Origin: CAYONP01 sp964405335
GTDB lineage: Bacteria > Armatimonadota > UBA10988
Direction: 5' to 3'
Assembly: GCA_964405335.1 (NCBI GenBank)
Contig: CAYONP010000008.1
Location: forward strand, 23,778 to 87,777
Length of the DNA: 64,000 bases
The notes under the pieces are model-generated. The model was not told the origin of the DNA. It made no database searches and saw nothing but the letters and a program-made list of their open reading frames with translations. Below, piece after piece: positions 24,747-33,800 of this stretch (position 1 is the stretch's first letter; each line of letters opens with the position of its first letter). Both the position numbers and the translations under genes were made by a program.

Positions 24747-26114
24747 ATGCCCAAGGTCATGATCGTCGATGACGAACCGGCGATCCAGACACTGCTCGAA
24801 TACCAGGTGGCCAAGCTCGGTTTCGAGGTCGTCACCGCCGCCAGCGGCGAGGACGCGCTGACCATGTTTCACGGCGAACGGCCCGATGCCGTGCTGCTCG
24901 ACATCAACCTGCCCGGCATGGACGGCCTGGAGGTGCTCGACCGCCTCAAATCGACCGATCCCGGCCTGCCGGTGGTGATGATGACCGCCGCGCACCTCGG
25001 TGGCCGCGGCGTGGCCGACGGCATGCACAGCGTGCAGATGGCCGTGCGCGCGCTGACCCACGGCGCCTACGACTACATCCTCAAGCCGGCCGACGAGTTC
25101 GTCGACAAGGTCCGGCTGTCGCTCCAGAACGCCATCCGTGAGCGGGACGACGTCAGCCAGGTGGTCGAGCTGCGACAGCAGCTCGACGAGACCGAGGCGC
25201 GCTTCGCCAACATCATCGGCGACAGCCCCGAGATGCGGACGGTCTTCCGCATGACCGAGAAGGTCGTCGCCACCGACGCGACGGTGCTCATCCTCGGCGC
25301 CAGCGGCACGGGCAAGGAGCTGATTGCCCGGGCCATTCACTACAACAGCCCGCGGCGCGAAAAGCCGCTGGTCATTCTCAACTGCGCGGCGATCAGCGAG
25401 AGCCTGCTCGAATCGGAGCTGTTCGGCCACGAGAAAGGCGCTTTCACGGGCGCCACCGGGCGGAAGATCGGCAAGTTCGAGGCGGCCGACGGCGGGACCA
25501 TCTTCCTCGACGAAATCGGCGACATGCCGCTCAACCTGCAGGCCAAAGTGCTGCGCGCGCTGCAGGAGGGCGAGGTCGTCCGCGTCGGCGGCAACGAGCG
25601 ACTGACCGTCGACGTCCGCTGCATCGCCGCCACGCACCGCAGTCTCGAGAAGATGGTCGAGGAGGGCACCTTCCGCCAGGACCTGTACTACCGGCTGTGC
25701 GTCTATCCCATCGAGCTGCCCAGCCTGCGCGAGCGGCGTGGCGACATCCCGCTGCTCGCCGCGCACTTCGTCTGCCGTCATAGCCAGCGGCTGGGCAAGC
25801 CGCTGAACAGCATCACCGACCAGGCGGTCGACGCCCTGCTCGCCTACGACTGGCCGGGCAACGTGCGCGAGCTCGAGAACGTGCTGCTCCGCTCGGTGAT
25901 TGTCGCCGAGGGCGACGAGCTGACCGTCGACGACCTGCCGCCGGTGGTCCGCGGCGAGCGCCGCCAGCCGCCCACCCTGGCCGAGACCGTCCGCCGTGCG
26001 CTGGTCGATGCCATCCGCGACTGCGACCGCGACCTCGGGCGCGCCGCGCTGCGACTCGACATCGACCGTGCCGCGCTGGTACAACTGGCCGGTGAGCACG
26101 GCGTGAGCTGTTGA
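24747..26114 (+). CDS. NtrC-type sigma-54-dependent response regulator
   Basis: A 455-aa activator. The receiver (1-130) has the Asp in VLLDINLPGMDG, and after VVMMTAA an insertion of about 13 residues (HLGGRGVADGMHS) before the DYILKP lysine motif. The AAA+ domain (about 165-400) has GASGTGKE (Walker A), ELFGHEKGAFTGA with an intact GAFTGA loop for contacting sigma-54, GGTIFLDEIGD (Walker B), and NVRELEN. The C-terminal region (405-455) is Fis-like but diverged (DLGRAALRLDIDRAALVQL). It should drive sigma-54 promoters in response to the adjacent kinase. Pilus-related genes are common targets of such regulators (inference). Confidence 0.9.
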   Translation: MPKVMIVDDEPAIQTLLEYQVAKLGFEVVTAASGEDALTMFHGERPDAVLLDINLPGMDGLEVLDRLKSTDPGLPVVMMTAAHLGGRGVADGMHSVQMAVRALTHGAYDYILKPADEFVDKVRLSLQNAIRERDDVSQVVELRQQLDETEARFANIIGDSPEMRTVFRMTEKVVATDATVLILGASGTGKELIARAIHYNSPRREKPLVILNCAAISESLLESELFGHEKGAFTGATGRKIGKFEAADGGTIFLDEIGDMPLNLQAKVLRALQEGEVVRVGGNERLTVDVRCIAATHRSLEKMVEEGTFRQDLYYRLCVYPIELPSLRERRGDIPLLAAHFVCRHSQRLGKPLNSITDQAVDALLAYDWPGNVRELENVLLRSVIVAEGDELTVDDLPPVVRGERRQPPTLAETVRRALVDAIRDCDRDLGRAALRLDIDRAALVQLAGEHGVSC

Positions 26115-26500
26115 CCGGCTACCCTGCCCCGGACCGAACCAGCCTGCTCCGCCGCGGCGCGATCGTCGCGGCGGTGCTGCTCTTGCTCTACGCCGGCGGC
26201 GCGGTCACCCGTGCCCGGCACGCCGCCGCGTTCGCCGTCGAGCTGCCCATCCACCCCGCCGTTGCCGGCCAGGTGCGCGTGCGCGACAACCGCTTCCTCG
26301 ACTACCGCACCTGGACCTACCAGGCCACCGCCACGGCCGACGAGGTGCGTGCGTTCTACGCGGTTGCGCTGCCCGCCGACGGCTGGCAGCCGAGCGGTAG
26401 CGGCTACCAGCGCGGTGAGCTGAGGCTGGCGGTCGGCATCATGCCGAGCGAGGCCGGGGTGCGGGTCAGTCTGATGGTCACCGCCGACGCGGACCGATGA
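26111..26500 (+). CDS. Small membrane-anchored protein of unknown function
   Basis: A 129-aa protein with one N-terminal helix (RGAIVAAVLLLLYAGGAVT, about residues 15-33) and an external domain of about 90 residues. That domain has WTYQATATADEVRAFYAVALPADGW, a pattern like the small exported proteins in which a helix precedes a GW motif and a beta hairpin. It starts at TTG 26111 and overlaps the stop of the sigma-54 activator by 4 nt, so it is coupled to the signalling operon. I do not recognise the family beyond this. Confidence 0.6.
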   Translation: MTGYPAPDRTSLLRRGAIVAAVLLLLYAGGAVTRARHAAAFAVELPIHPAVAGQVRVRDNRFLDYRTWTYQATATADEVRAFYAVALPADGWQPSGSGYQRGELRLAVGIMPSEAGVRVSLMVTADADR

Positions 26501-26503
26501 GGT

Positions 26504-26722
26504 CTAGCGCAGTTCGAGGGCGACCGGGTAGAGCCGTGGCGAGTCGGTCGGAGTGACCAGTTCGGGTTGGACGGCGACCGTGGTCAGGCCCGGTTCGAGC
26601 ACCTGGGCGCGGCGGCCGCAGAGCCAACCGCAGCCGAGGAACAGTAGGCCGGCGCAGAGGAAGGCAAAGAAGCCCGGGTCGCGAAGCGGAGCGTTCTGTC
26701 TGCTGGTCATCTTGCCGATCAT
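26504..26722 (-). CDS. Small hypothetical membrane protein
   Basis: A 72-aa reading frame with one helix (PGFFAFLCAGLLFLGCGWLCG, about residues 16-36) and a Pro/Thr-rich tail. It is convergent with the preceding gene, with 3 nt between the stops. No good SD precedes ATG 26722. It could be a real small membrane protein or chance; the hydrophobic segment and the codon use argue mildly for a gene. Confidence 0.45.
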   Translation of the reverse strand: MIGKMTSRQNAPLRDPGFFAFLCAGLLFLGCGWLCGRRAQVLEPGLTTVAVQPELVTPTDSPRLYPVALELR

Positions 26723-26818
26723 CACTTTTTCTAGCGGCGCCCGATGCTAGGCGAGCCGGCTCCTTGTGTCAAGCAGTACGAGAATGGACACCCGCCGCTT
26801 CCGCCGGTTGCCGGCCGT

Positions 26819-27217
26819 TCACCGGCCACGGAGAGCGGCGCCAGCCAGGCCGTCGGCGCGCTGGTTGCCCTCGCGGAGGGTGTGACGGTAGGTCACCTGC
26901 TCGAATCCCTCCGCCAGACTCTTCGCCTGCTCGAACAGCGGCTTTAGCCTGGGGTTCTTCACCTGGTACCGGCCGAGCATCTGGCGGACCAGCAGTTCGC
27001 TGTCCGAGACGACCTCGATGCTCGTGCCGCCGAGGTCGCGGCAACGCTCGAGCCCGCGGATCAGCGCGGTGTACTCGGCAACGTTGTTGGTCGCCCGGCC
27101 GATGGCCTGACTGACGGCCTGCAGCTCGGCGCCGGACGGGTCGAGAATGACGAAGCCGATGCCGGCCGGGCCCGGATTGCCACGGCAGGCGCCGTCGGTG
27201 AAAAGGGTGAGCTGCAA
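26819..27217 (-). CDS. rnhA: Ribonuclease HI family protein
   Basis: A 132-aa RNase H fold protein. LFTDGACRGNPGPAGIGFVI holds the first catalytic Asp, NNVAEYTALIRGL the Glu, VVSDSELLVRQM the second Asp, and REGNQRADGLA the final Asp with the REGN motif. It removes RNA from RNA-DNA hybrids. I choose TTG 27217, which places the start at the canonical beginning (LQLTLFTDGA). An ATG at 27274 would overlap the start of the divergent gene. This short type without the basic protrusion resembles archaeal/Bacillus-type RNase HI. Confidence 0.85.
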   Translation of the reverse strand: MQLTLFTDGACRGNPGPAGIGFVILDPSGAELQAVSQAIGRATNNVAEYTALIRGLERCRDLGGTSIEVVSDSELLVRQMLGRYQVKNPRLKPLFEQAKSLAEGFEQVTYRHTLREGNQRADGLAGAALRGR

Positions 27218-27272
27218 ACCACCGTCCCGGCCCTGCAGTCTAGGCGCGGCCGGCCGATCTGTAAACAGAAAC

Positions 27273-28727
27273 ATGGCAAGCGAGCGCATCCTGGTTGTGG
27301 ACGACGACCCCGTCAGCCGGCAACTGCTCCGGCGGCAGCTCGAGCTGTCCGGCTGGACCGTGGTCGAGGCCGACGGCGGCGAGGCGGCGCTTGAGCAGGT
27401 GCAGCAGAACCCGCCCAAGCTGATGCTGCTCGATGTGGTCATGCCCGGGCTCGACGGCTTCGAGATCTGCCGCCGCATCCGCGAGCAGCCGAGCACCCGC
27501 GGGCTGCCGGTCATCCTGGTCACCGGACTCGAGGATCGCGACAGCCGGGTGGTCGGCCTCGAAGCCGGCGCCGATGACTTCATCACCAAGCCAATCGACC
27601 GCACCGAGTTGACCGCGCGCGTGCGCTCGCTGCTCCGGCTGCGTTACTACCAGAGCCTGTCGACGCAGCGCGAGGTGATCGAGGCCGCGTTTGACGGCCT
27701 GGCCGAGGGCCTGGTGGTGACCGACGCGGCCGGCCTGGTGCTGACCGCCAATCGCCCGGCCTGTCGCCTGCTCGGCTGGCCGCTGGCCGCCGCCGGCGAG
27801 GCCGACCTGCGCGATCGGCTGGCCCAGTTCGACTGCGCGCCGACGTTCGAGTCGGTCGTCGCCCGGCCGGGCGGTGGCGACCTGACCCTGCGCCGGCCGG
27901 GCGAGCCGCCGCTGCTGATCGACGCGCGGCTGAGCCAGATCAACGACAGCGACGGCCGGCTGGCCTACCTGACGCTGTCGCTCCGCGACGTCACCGAGGA
28001 GCGCGCCACGGCGCAGCGACGGAGCGACTATCTCAGCCTGACCGCGCACAAAATGCGCACGCCGATCACCATCCTGCGCGGGCTGATCGACATGCTGGTC
28101 GACGACGAGGGCGGTGAACAGGGCGCCGAACTGGTCCGCGAGATGGCGCCCGACCTGGCCGCCAAGCTCGACGACATGGCGGCCATTGTCGACCACCTGA
28201 CCACCCTCGAACGGCTCGATGAGCAGCCGGCCTGGCCGGCCGAGACGAGCTGCCTGGACGAGGTCGCCGAGGAGGTGATCGACCGCCTCCGCGAGCGGCA
28301 CCAGGAGCGCCTGCCCCGCATCCGGCGCCGCTACCTCGAGCACGAGGTAGCCATGCCGGCGGCCGACCTGGCGCTGGTGCTCGGCGAGCTGCTGACCAAC
28401 GCGACCAAGTTCGGCCGCGACGAGGGCGCGCTGATTGAACTGGTGGCCGAGCCGATCGACGACCGCCTGCTGCTGCTCGTCCGCGACAACGGGCACGGCA
28501 TCCCGCACGAGGCGCAGGACCGCGTGTTCGAGGAGTGCTTCCAGGTCGGCGGCAACTGCGCCGGCCGCACGCCCGGCCTGGGCCTCGGCCTGGCCGTGGT
28601 GCGCCGGCTGCTCGAAGCGCACGGCGGCAGCATCGAGGTCGCCTGCTCGGCCGCCGATTGCGGCACCACCATGCGACTGATCCTCCCCGCCGCGGCGCAC
28701 GCGGTGCCCGACCTGCTCAGCGCCTGA
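27273..28727 (+). CDS. Hybrid response regulator-PAS-histidine kinase
   Basis: A 484-aa soluble protein in the reverse of the usual order. The receiver comes first (1-120; VLVVDDDP as ILVVDDDP, Asp in MLLDVVMPGLDG, Lys in DFITKPID). A PAS domain follows (about 130-245; AFDGLAEGLVVTDAAGLVLTANRPACRLLGW). HisKA carries H259 in LTAHKMRTPITILRG. The ATPase domain has LGELLTNATKFG, VRDNGHGI and GLGLGLAVVRRLLEAHGG. The receiver probably gates the attached kinase; the downstream partner may be one of the receivers encoded at 23.9-26.1 kb. It is divergent from rnhA. Confidence 0.85.
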   Translation: MASERILVVDDDPVSRQLLRRQLELSGWTVVEADGGEAALEQVQQNPPKLMLLDVVMPGLDGFEICRRIREQPSTRGLPVILVTGLEDRDSRVVGLEAGADDFITKPIDRTELTARVRSLLRLRYYQSLSTQREVIEAAFDGLAEGLVVTDAAGLVLTANRPACRLLGWPLAAAGEADLRDRLAQFDCAPTFESVVARPGGGDLTLRRPGEPPLLIDARLSQINDSDGRLAYLTLSLRDVTEERATAQRRSDYLSLTAHKMRTPITILRGLIDMLVDDEGGEQGAELVREMAPDLAAKLDDMAAIVDHLTTLERLDEQPAWPAETSCLDEVAEEVIDRLRERHQERLPRIRRRYLEHEVAMPAADLALVLGELLTNATKFGRDEGALIELVAEPIDDRLLLLVRDNGHGIPHEAQDRVFEECFQVGGNCAGRTPGLGLGLAVVRRLLEAHGGSIEVACSAADCGTTMRLILPAAAHAVPDLLSA

Positions 28728-28771
28728 AAGACTCGCCGGCGGGCGGGCGAAACCAGGCGCGGAGCACCACC

Positions 28772-31174
28772 ATGCTCGGCCTTGCCTGCGGCCTGCTGCT
28801 CGCCGCGCCGCCGGTCTACCGCTTCAACGACGGCCCCGCCGGCTGGCTGCCGGTGCGGCCGAGCATCAGCGTCACCACCGGACCCGGCCACGACGGCGGC
28901 GGGCTGCAGGTGCGCGGGACCATCGCCGACGGCTGGAACTACGCCCGTTCGCCGCAGTTCGACCTGGCGGCCGACCAGCGCTACGAGCTGCGGCTCTGGT
29001 TGCGGGTCGATCGGCTCGGTGCCGGCTCGCCCGCGCCGTTCGTCAAGGTCGAGCTGCTCGCCGGCGATGGCGGCAGCCTGGGTCGGGTGGCGACCAACAC
29101 CTACGATGTGCGGCGTGGCGAGTGGCAGGAGCTGAGCGTCCGCTTTGTGCCCCCGCGCGAGGTGGCGCGGGTCTGGCTGGCGCTCGAGAAGGGCACCGAC
29201 GCGCCCTGCGAGATCGAGGCCGTGATCGACGAGGTCACGCTCATCGTGCTCGAGCCGGCCCGCTCGCCAAGCCTGCTCCGGCCCTATCAGCTGGAGCCGG
29301 TCCCAGCGCCGCTGCAGGCGCTGCGCGGGCGGCACCCGCGGCTCTACCTCACCGCCGAGCGGCTGGCCGCGCTGCGCCAGGCCTGCGCCGGCACGCACCG
29401 TGAGCTGGCCGAGCGGCTGCTCGCCCGCGCCGACGAGCTGATCGCTCGCCCGCCGCCCGACTATCGCGAGGACGACGGCTGGTCGGGCAGCGAGCAGTTG
29501 TGGCAGCGCGAGGTGGGCAACACCATGCCCTACTTGGCGCTCGCCTGGCTGGTCAGCGGCGAGGCGAAGTACCTCGCCGCGGCCGAAGCCTGGGCCGTCG
29601 CCTCGTGCGGCTATCCCACCTGGGGGCTGGGCAACATCGACGGCATGGATCTGGCCACCGGCCACCAGATGTTCGGCCTGGCCATCGTCTATGACTGGTG
29701 CCACGAGGCGCTGCGGCCGGAGGCGCGCGACGAAATCCGCGCGACGCTGCTACGCCGCGGCGGGGCGCAATACGAGGCGGCCAGCCACGGCCGCGCCTGG
29801 TGGCACGACGCCTACCTGCAGAACCACCTGTGGGTCAACGCCACCGGCTTGGCGGCGGCCGGCATCGCCCTGTGGGACGAGCATCCGCCGGCGGCCGACT
29901 GGATCGCCTTCGCCCGCGACCGGTTCGCCACCACGCTGTCCAGCCTCGGCGACGACGGCGCCAGCCACGAGGGCGTCGGCTACTGGCAGTACGGCGTCGA
30001 GTACCTGCTCAAGTACCTCGAGCTCGCCCGCGACCTGCTGGGCGAGGATCTCTACGACCATCCCTGGTGGCGCAACACGGCCGACTACGCCCTCTACCTG
30101 ACCCTGCCGCGGGGGGCTTGGACGCCGCGCAGCAGCCTGGTCGACCTCGCCGATTGCCCGCGCGGCAACTGGTATGGACCCGAGTATCTGCTGCGCCGGC
30201 TGGCTGCCGAGTACCGCAACCCCGTCGCCCAATGGCACGCCGCCGAGATCGACACAGCGGGCATCGGCGGCGGCTCGGCCGGTTGGCTCAACCTGCTCTG
30301 GCACGACGCCACGCTGGCGCCGAGTCCGCCGCTCGACCAGCCGACGCTGCGCTGGTTCCGCGACCTGGACATCGTCTCGGCGCGGAGCGACTGGTCGGGC
30401 GCCGAGTCGCTGCTCGTCGCCAAGTGCGGGCCGTACCTGGGCCACGCCGCCTCGGCGGCGTTCGACCGCGATCCCGGCGGCGGGCATGTCCACCCCGACG
30501 CCGGCCATTTCGTGCTCTTCGGCGACGGGGAGTGGCTGCTCCGCGACGACGGCTACCAGGCGAAGTTCACCGGCCAGCACAACACGCTGCTGATCGACGG
30601 CGCCGGCCAGCTCGGCGAGGGGCGACAGTGGTTCGCCGGCGGCGAATGCCTGCAACGGCGCGCCGAGCCGCGCGTGCTGCGGGCCGACTCGACGTCGACG
30701 CTCGATACCATCGTTCTCGACGCCACCGAGGCCTACCCGGCCGAGAGCGGGCTGCGGCGGTTCGTCCGCCATCTGCTGTTCATCAAGCCGCGGGCGGTGG
30801 TGGTGATCGACGCGATCGAACTCGATCGGCCGCGGCCGCTCGAGCTGCGCTTCCATCCCGAACAGGCGGCGGCGGCCGTCGAGGGTGGGTTCGTCGCTCG
30901 CGGCGACCGCGCGGTGTTGCGCCTCGAGCTGCTCACCGCCGCCGGCGTCGAGGCCAACTCCGAGCGGCTCGCGACTGCCGGGCGGCACAACGAGGGCGGC
31001 GCTGAGATGGAGACCATTCGCTTGCGGACCACCGCCGAACGGTGGGATCAGGTGACCGCGGTGACCTGGTGCCCGACCGGCGGGGAGCCGGAGCGAGTGA
31101 CGGCGGAGCGACATGCCGCCGGCTGGCGGTTCACCGTCGGTGGCCGGGCGATCGAGTATGCGCCGGAGGGGTGA
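28772..31174 (+). CDS. Exported heparinase II/III-like protein with N-terminal carbohydrate-binding domain
   Basis: An 800-aa protein. A short signal peptide (MLGLACGLLLAAPPVYRF) precedes a CBM-like sandwich (about 20-165; GLQVRGTIADGWNYARSPQFDL). An alpha/alpha toroid spans about 180-520, with QNHLWVNATGLAAAGIALWDE and DGASHEGVGYWQYG, the alginate/heparin lyase motifs. The beta-sandwich has GGGHVHPDAGHFVLFGDGEW and GQHNTLLIDGAGQ, the His-containing heparinase II/III region. It probably cleaves uronic-acid polysaccharides outside the cell. GGAG is 7 nt before the ATG. The sugar-isomerase gene follows 1 nt after the stop, which suggests a catabolic operon. Confidence 0.85.
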   Translation: MLGLACGLLLAAPPVYRFNDGPAGWLPVRPSISVTTGPGHDGGGLQVRGTIADGWNYARSPQFDLAADQRYELRLWLRVDRLGAGSPAPFVKVELLAGDGGSLGRVATNTYDVRRGEWQELSVRFVPPREVARVWLALEKGTDAPCEIEAVIDEVTLIVLEPARSPSLLRPYQLEPVPAPLQALRGRHPRLYLTAERLAALRQACAGTHRELAERLLARADELIARPPPDYREDDGWSGSEQLWQREVGNTMPYLALAWLVSGEAKYLAAAEAWAVASCGYPTWGLGNIDGMDLATGHQMFGLAIVYDWCHEALRPEARDEIRATLLRRGGAQYEAASHGRAWWHDAYLQNHLWVNATGLAAAGIALWDEHPPAADWIAFARDRFATTLSSLGDDGASHEGVGYWQYGVEYLLKYLELARDLLGEDLYDHPWWRNTADYALYLTLPRGAWTPRSSLVDLADCPRGNWYGPEYLLRRLAAEYRNPVAQWHAAEIDTAGIGGGSAGWLNLLWHDATLAPSPPLDQPTLRWFRDLDIVSARSDWSGAESLLVAKCGPYLGHAASAAFDRDPGGGHVHPDAGHFVLFGDGEWLLRDDGYQAKFTGQHNTLLIDGAGQLGEGRQWFAGGECLQRRAEPRVLRADSTSTLDTIVLDATEAYPAESGLRRFVRHLLFIKPRAVVVIDAIELDRPRPLELRFHPEQAAAAVEGGFVARGDRAVLRLELLTAAGVEANSERLATAGRHNEGGAEMETIRLRTTAERWDQVTAVTWCPTGGEPERVTAERHAAGWRFTVGGRAIEYAPEG

Positions 31175-31175
31175 G

Positions 31176-31982
31176 ATGCGGATTGGCAGCCAGACCTACA
31201 TCTTCATGCAGCACTATGCCCGCGCCGGGCTGCGGCTTGAGGACCACTTCGCCGAGGCGCTCGAGCAGCTCGCCGGCGCCGGGTTCGACGGCTGCGAGCT
31301 GATGCTCGACCACCTGGCCGACCACCAGCCGGCCATGGCCGCGGCGCTGCGCGGCAGCGGGCTGGCGCTGGCCGGCGTCTATGCCGGCGGCAACCTGCAC
31401 GAGCCGGCGGCGGCCGAGGCGACCATCGCCCGGGTGGTCGGCCTGGCGCCCCACGCGGCGGCGCTCGGCGCGGCGGGCGTCGGCTTCAACGCCCAGCCGC
31501 GCACCGAGCCGCGCAAGACCGACGCCGAGCTGCGCCGCCAGGCCGACGGTCTGAATGTGCTGGGCGAACAGCTCGGGCGGCTGGGCCTCGGCCTCTGGGT
31601 CCACACCCACGACGCCGAGATGGTCGACCAGGCGCGCGAGTTTCGCTCGCTGCTGGAGCTGACCGACCCGGCGCTGGTGGGCCTCTGCCTCGACACCCAC
31701 TGGGTCCACCACGGCGGCGGTGACATGATGGCCTTGGCGACCGAGTTTGCCGAGCGGATCGGCACACTCCACGTACGGCAGTCGCAGGGCGGCGTGTGGG
31801 ACGGGGTGTTCGGACCGGGCGACCTGGCGCACGAGCCGCTGGCCGACCTGCTGCGCGCCCGTGGCTGGGCCGGCTGGGTGCTGGTCGAGCTGGCGATCGA
31901 GCCGGGCACGCCGCTCGAGCGGCCACTGCCGCTCCGCCTGGCGCTGAGCTGCGGCTACGCCCGCGGGCTGTTCACCCCGTGA
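31176..31982 (+). CDS. Sugar phosphate isomerase/epimerase-like TIM barrel
   Basis: A 268-aa protein of the xylose isomerase-like TIM-barrel superfamily. It has GFDGCELMLDHL near residue 44 with the metal-ligand Glu, LWVHTHDAEM near 145, and LVGLCLDTHWVHHGGGDM near 172 with metal-binding Asp/His. IGTLHVRQSQGGVWDGVFGPGDLAHEPLADLLRARGWAGWVLVELA near 195-245 carries the last ligands. It likely isomerises or epimerises a sugar, plausibly one released by the upstream lyase-like enzyme. The ATG at 31176 follows GGAGGGG. Confidence 0.8.
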   Translation: MRIGSQTYIFMQHYARAGLRLEDHFAEALEQLAGAGFDGCELMLDHLADHQPAMAAALRGSGLALAGVYAGGNLHEPAAAEATIARVVGLAPHAAALGAAGVGFNAQPRTEPRKTDAELRRQADGLNVLGEQLGRLGLGLWVHTHDAEMVDQAREFRSLLELTDPALVGLCLDTHWVHHGGGDMMALATEFAERIGTLHVRQSQGGVWDGVFGPGDLAHEPLADLLRARGWAGWVLVELAIEPGTPLERPLPLRLALSCGYARGLFTP

Positions 31983-32563
31983 AGCGACGGGCCTGGCTCT
32001 GGTACCTGGCCGCGGGGCTGGGACTCCTGTTGATCGTTCCGGCGCTGCTGGTGCTCTGGGTCGATCGCTCGACCCGCCGGCTGCGCTACGAATCGGCCGC
32101 CGCGGCGCCGGCGCGGCGCGTCGGTCTGGTCTTCGGCGCCGGCGTGCGCGACGACGGCCGGCCGTCCGACGTGCTGGCCGACCGGGTGCAGACCGGCGTC
32201 GACCTGCTGCTGGCCGGCAAGGTCGAGCGGCTGGTGATGAGCGGCGGGGTGGGCAGCGCCGGCCGCGACGAGTGCGCCTGCATGACGGCCTATGCGCTCG
32301 AGCGCGGCGCTCCGGCGGCGGCGATGACGAGCGACCCGGCGGGCCTGACCTCGCTGGCGACGGTGCGCAACTTCGCCGCCACCGGCGAGACCAGCGTGAC
32401 GCTGGTGACCCAGGCCTATCACCTCCCGCGCTGCCTTTACTTGGCGCGCCGCGCCGGTCTCGACGCGATCGGCGTGGCAGCCGATCGGCGGGCCTATCTG
32501 TGGATCCGGCGCTACCGGGCCCGCGAGTGGGTGGTCACGCTGGGGGCGCTGGTGGGGCGATAA
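31979..32563 (+). CDS. SanA/YdcF-like DUF218 membrane protein
   Basis: A 194-aa protein with an N-terminal helix (LWYLAAGLGLLLIVPALLVLWV) and a DUF218 domain: GLVFGAGVRDDGRPSDVLADR near residue 50, KVERLVMSGG near 80, and LVTQAYHLPRCLYLARRAGLDAIGV near 140. SanA-like proteins are linked to envelope integrity and vancomycin exclusion in enterobacteria. It starts with GTG at 31979, overlapping the previous stop (GTGA). The active site and substrate are not established for the family. Confidence 0.85.
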   Translation: MKRRAWLWYLAAGLGLLLIVPALLVLWVDRSTRRLRYESAAAAPARRVGLVFGAGVRDDGRPSDVLADRVQTGVDLLLAGKVERLVMSGGVGSAGRDECACMTAYALERGAPAAAMTSDPAGLTSLATVRNFAATGETSVTLVTQAYHLPRCLYLARRAGLDAIGVAADRRAYLWIRRYRAREWVVTLGALVGR

Positions 32564-32609
32564 AGCGGCGGCGCTAAGGCGCGCCGTCGCGCACGCAGGC
32601 GAGCGGAGT

Positions 32610-33800
32610 TCACTCGCCGCCGCGGGCTTGGAGACCTCGCAGGGTCAGCACCTCGAAGCTGCGCGGCTCCGAGAGCGTGTGCGGTTGCCGGAGCTGCCGG
32701 TGCAGGATGCCCTCCACCGCGACGTAGGAGCCGTTTTTCAAGGCGTCGCAGGCGCGGCTGAAGTCGTCACCCTCGAGCCAGAAGCCCACGCGCATTTCGC
32801 CTTCGTCGAACAGGCCGGCAGTGTAAAGCTCTACTTCGCCCGGAGCATCGGGTTCGGCGGAGGCGTCACGCTCGGCCTGGGCGATTTTGCCGAACAGCCA
32901 ACATGCTTCGGGTTCGGTGGACTGGCGCCACCGGCTGGCCACACGCTCAAGGGGTTCGCGGTATTCCTGCCGGATCTCGACCGTGCTGGGAAGGTCGTCG
33001 GCTGGCACCTGCGGCTCCCACTGTGAGCTCAGCACGAGGCGTGTGTGAGGCTCGACAGGCTGAAGGCTGAGCAGCTCCTCGATGAGATTGGCGCTGATCT
33101 GCGGCTGGTCGGTCGGGGCGCCATCCAGCTCGTGCAGGCGATCCTCGCGAGCGCAGTCAACCAGCCGCTTGGCGGCCCTCATGAGGTGGCTGGTGACGCG
33201 CCGCGTGAACGTTGGCGCGAGGTGCTCCAGTCCGTTCAGTTGCTGCTGTCGTCCGTCCTGCTCGCGGGACCGGACCGCATCGATTGGGCAGATGAGTTGG
33301 ACGACGAAGCTGCCCGTCGCCGTGACGACTTGACTGCCGGCGACCAACTGGTCGGCGTCGTTGGAGCGAAGTCGCGGATGGACGCGACGGCGTACGCGTG
33401 CCACGTCCAGGGCGGCCGCCGTCAGCACCCTGCGACACCCATCGAGCAGACCGATGGCCGTCAGGAGCGGAGCGGCGCCGCGCTCCAGGCCAGGCCCGAC
33501 CAGACCGAAGCTCAACACGTCGGCTGGAGGCGAGAGTAAGTCGAGCACAACGTCGATCGCGCGACGATGCTCGACCTCGGCGAGCAACTGCACTGCGTCT
33601 TCAACCAAGGCCGCGTAGTCGCGGTACTCCGGTTCGAGTGGAACGATGAGATCGGTGTCCGCGACGCTGGGGTGCTCGTATGCCGCCAGCGGTTCGCGAA
33701 CCGCCGGGTTGCGGCGCCAACCGCGGGACCTCGCGTACTGACCCATCCGGACTGGGTCCAGACGCGCCAGCAGCGATGAGTCCAACTCAAGCGGTGTCAT
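32610..33800 (-). CDS. Unrecognised 396-aa partner of a DUF4365-type nuclease
   Basis: A soluble protein with no recognised domain name. The first 60 residues include RMGQYARSRGWRR and a DTDLIVPLEPEYRDYAALVEDAVQLLAEVEHR segment. The centre is helical. The last 80 residues (VELYTAGLFDEGEMRVGFWLEGDDFSRACDALKNGSYVAVEGILHRQ...FEVL) have the strand pattern of an OB-like nucleic-acid-binding fold (inference). The start at 33800 overlaps the upstream DUF4365 gene by 14 nt, so the two are translationally coupled. Base composition is less extreme than in the flanks. This two-gene unit looks like a horizontally moved defence cassette; I cannot assign a biochemical role. Confidence 0.65.
   Translation of the reverse strand: MTPLELDSSLLARLDPVRMGQYARSRGWRRNPAVREPLAAYEHPSVADTDLIVPLEPEYRDYAALVEDAVQLLAEVEHRRAIDVVLDLLSPPADVLSFGLVGPGLERGAAPLLTAIGLLDGCRRVLTAAALDVARVRRRVHPRLRSNDADQLVAGSQVVTATGSFVVQLICPIDAVRSREQDGRQQQLNGLEHLAPTFTRRVTSHLMRAAKRLVDCAREDRLHELDGAPTDQPQISANLIEELLSLQPVEPHTRLVLSSQWEPQVPADDLPSTVEIRQEYREPLERVASRWRQSTEPEACWLFGKIAQAERDASAEPDAPGEVELYTAGLFDEGEMRVGFWLEGDDFSRACDALKNGSYVAVEGILHRQLRQPHTLSEPRSFEVLTLRGLQARGGE

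Noticed and set aside
23568..26099. 843-codon open frame on the minus strand
   Set aside because: It lies opposite the clear kinase, receiver and sigma-54 genes and is His/Ala/Arg-rich without motifs, as expected for antisense in GC-rich DNA.
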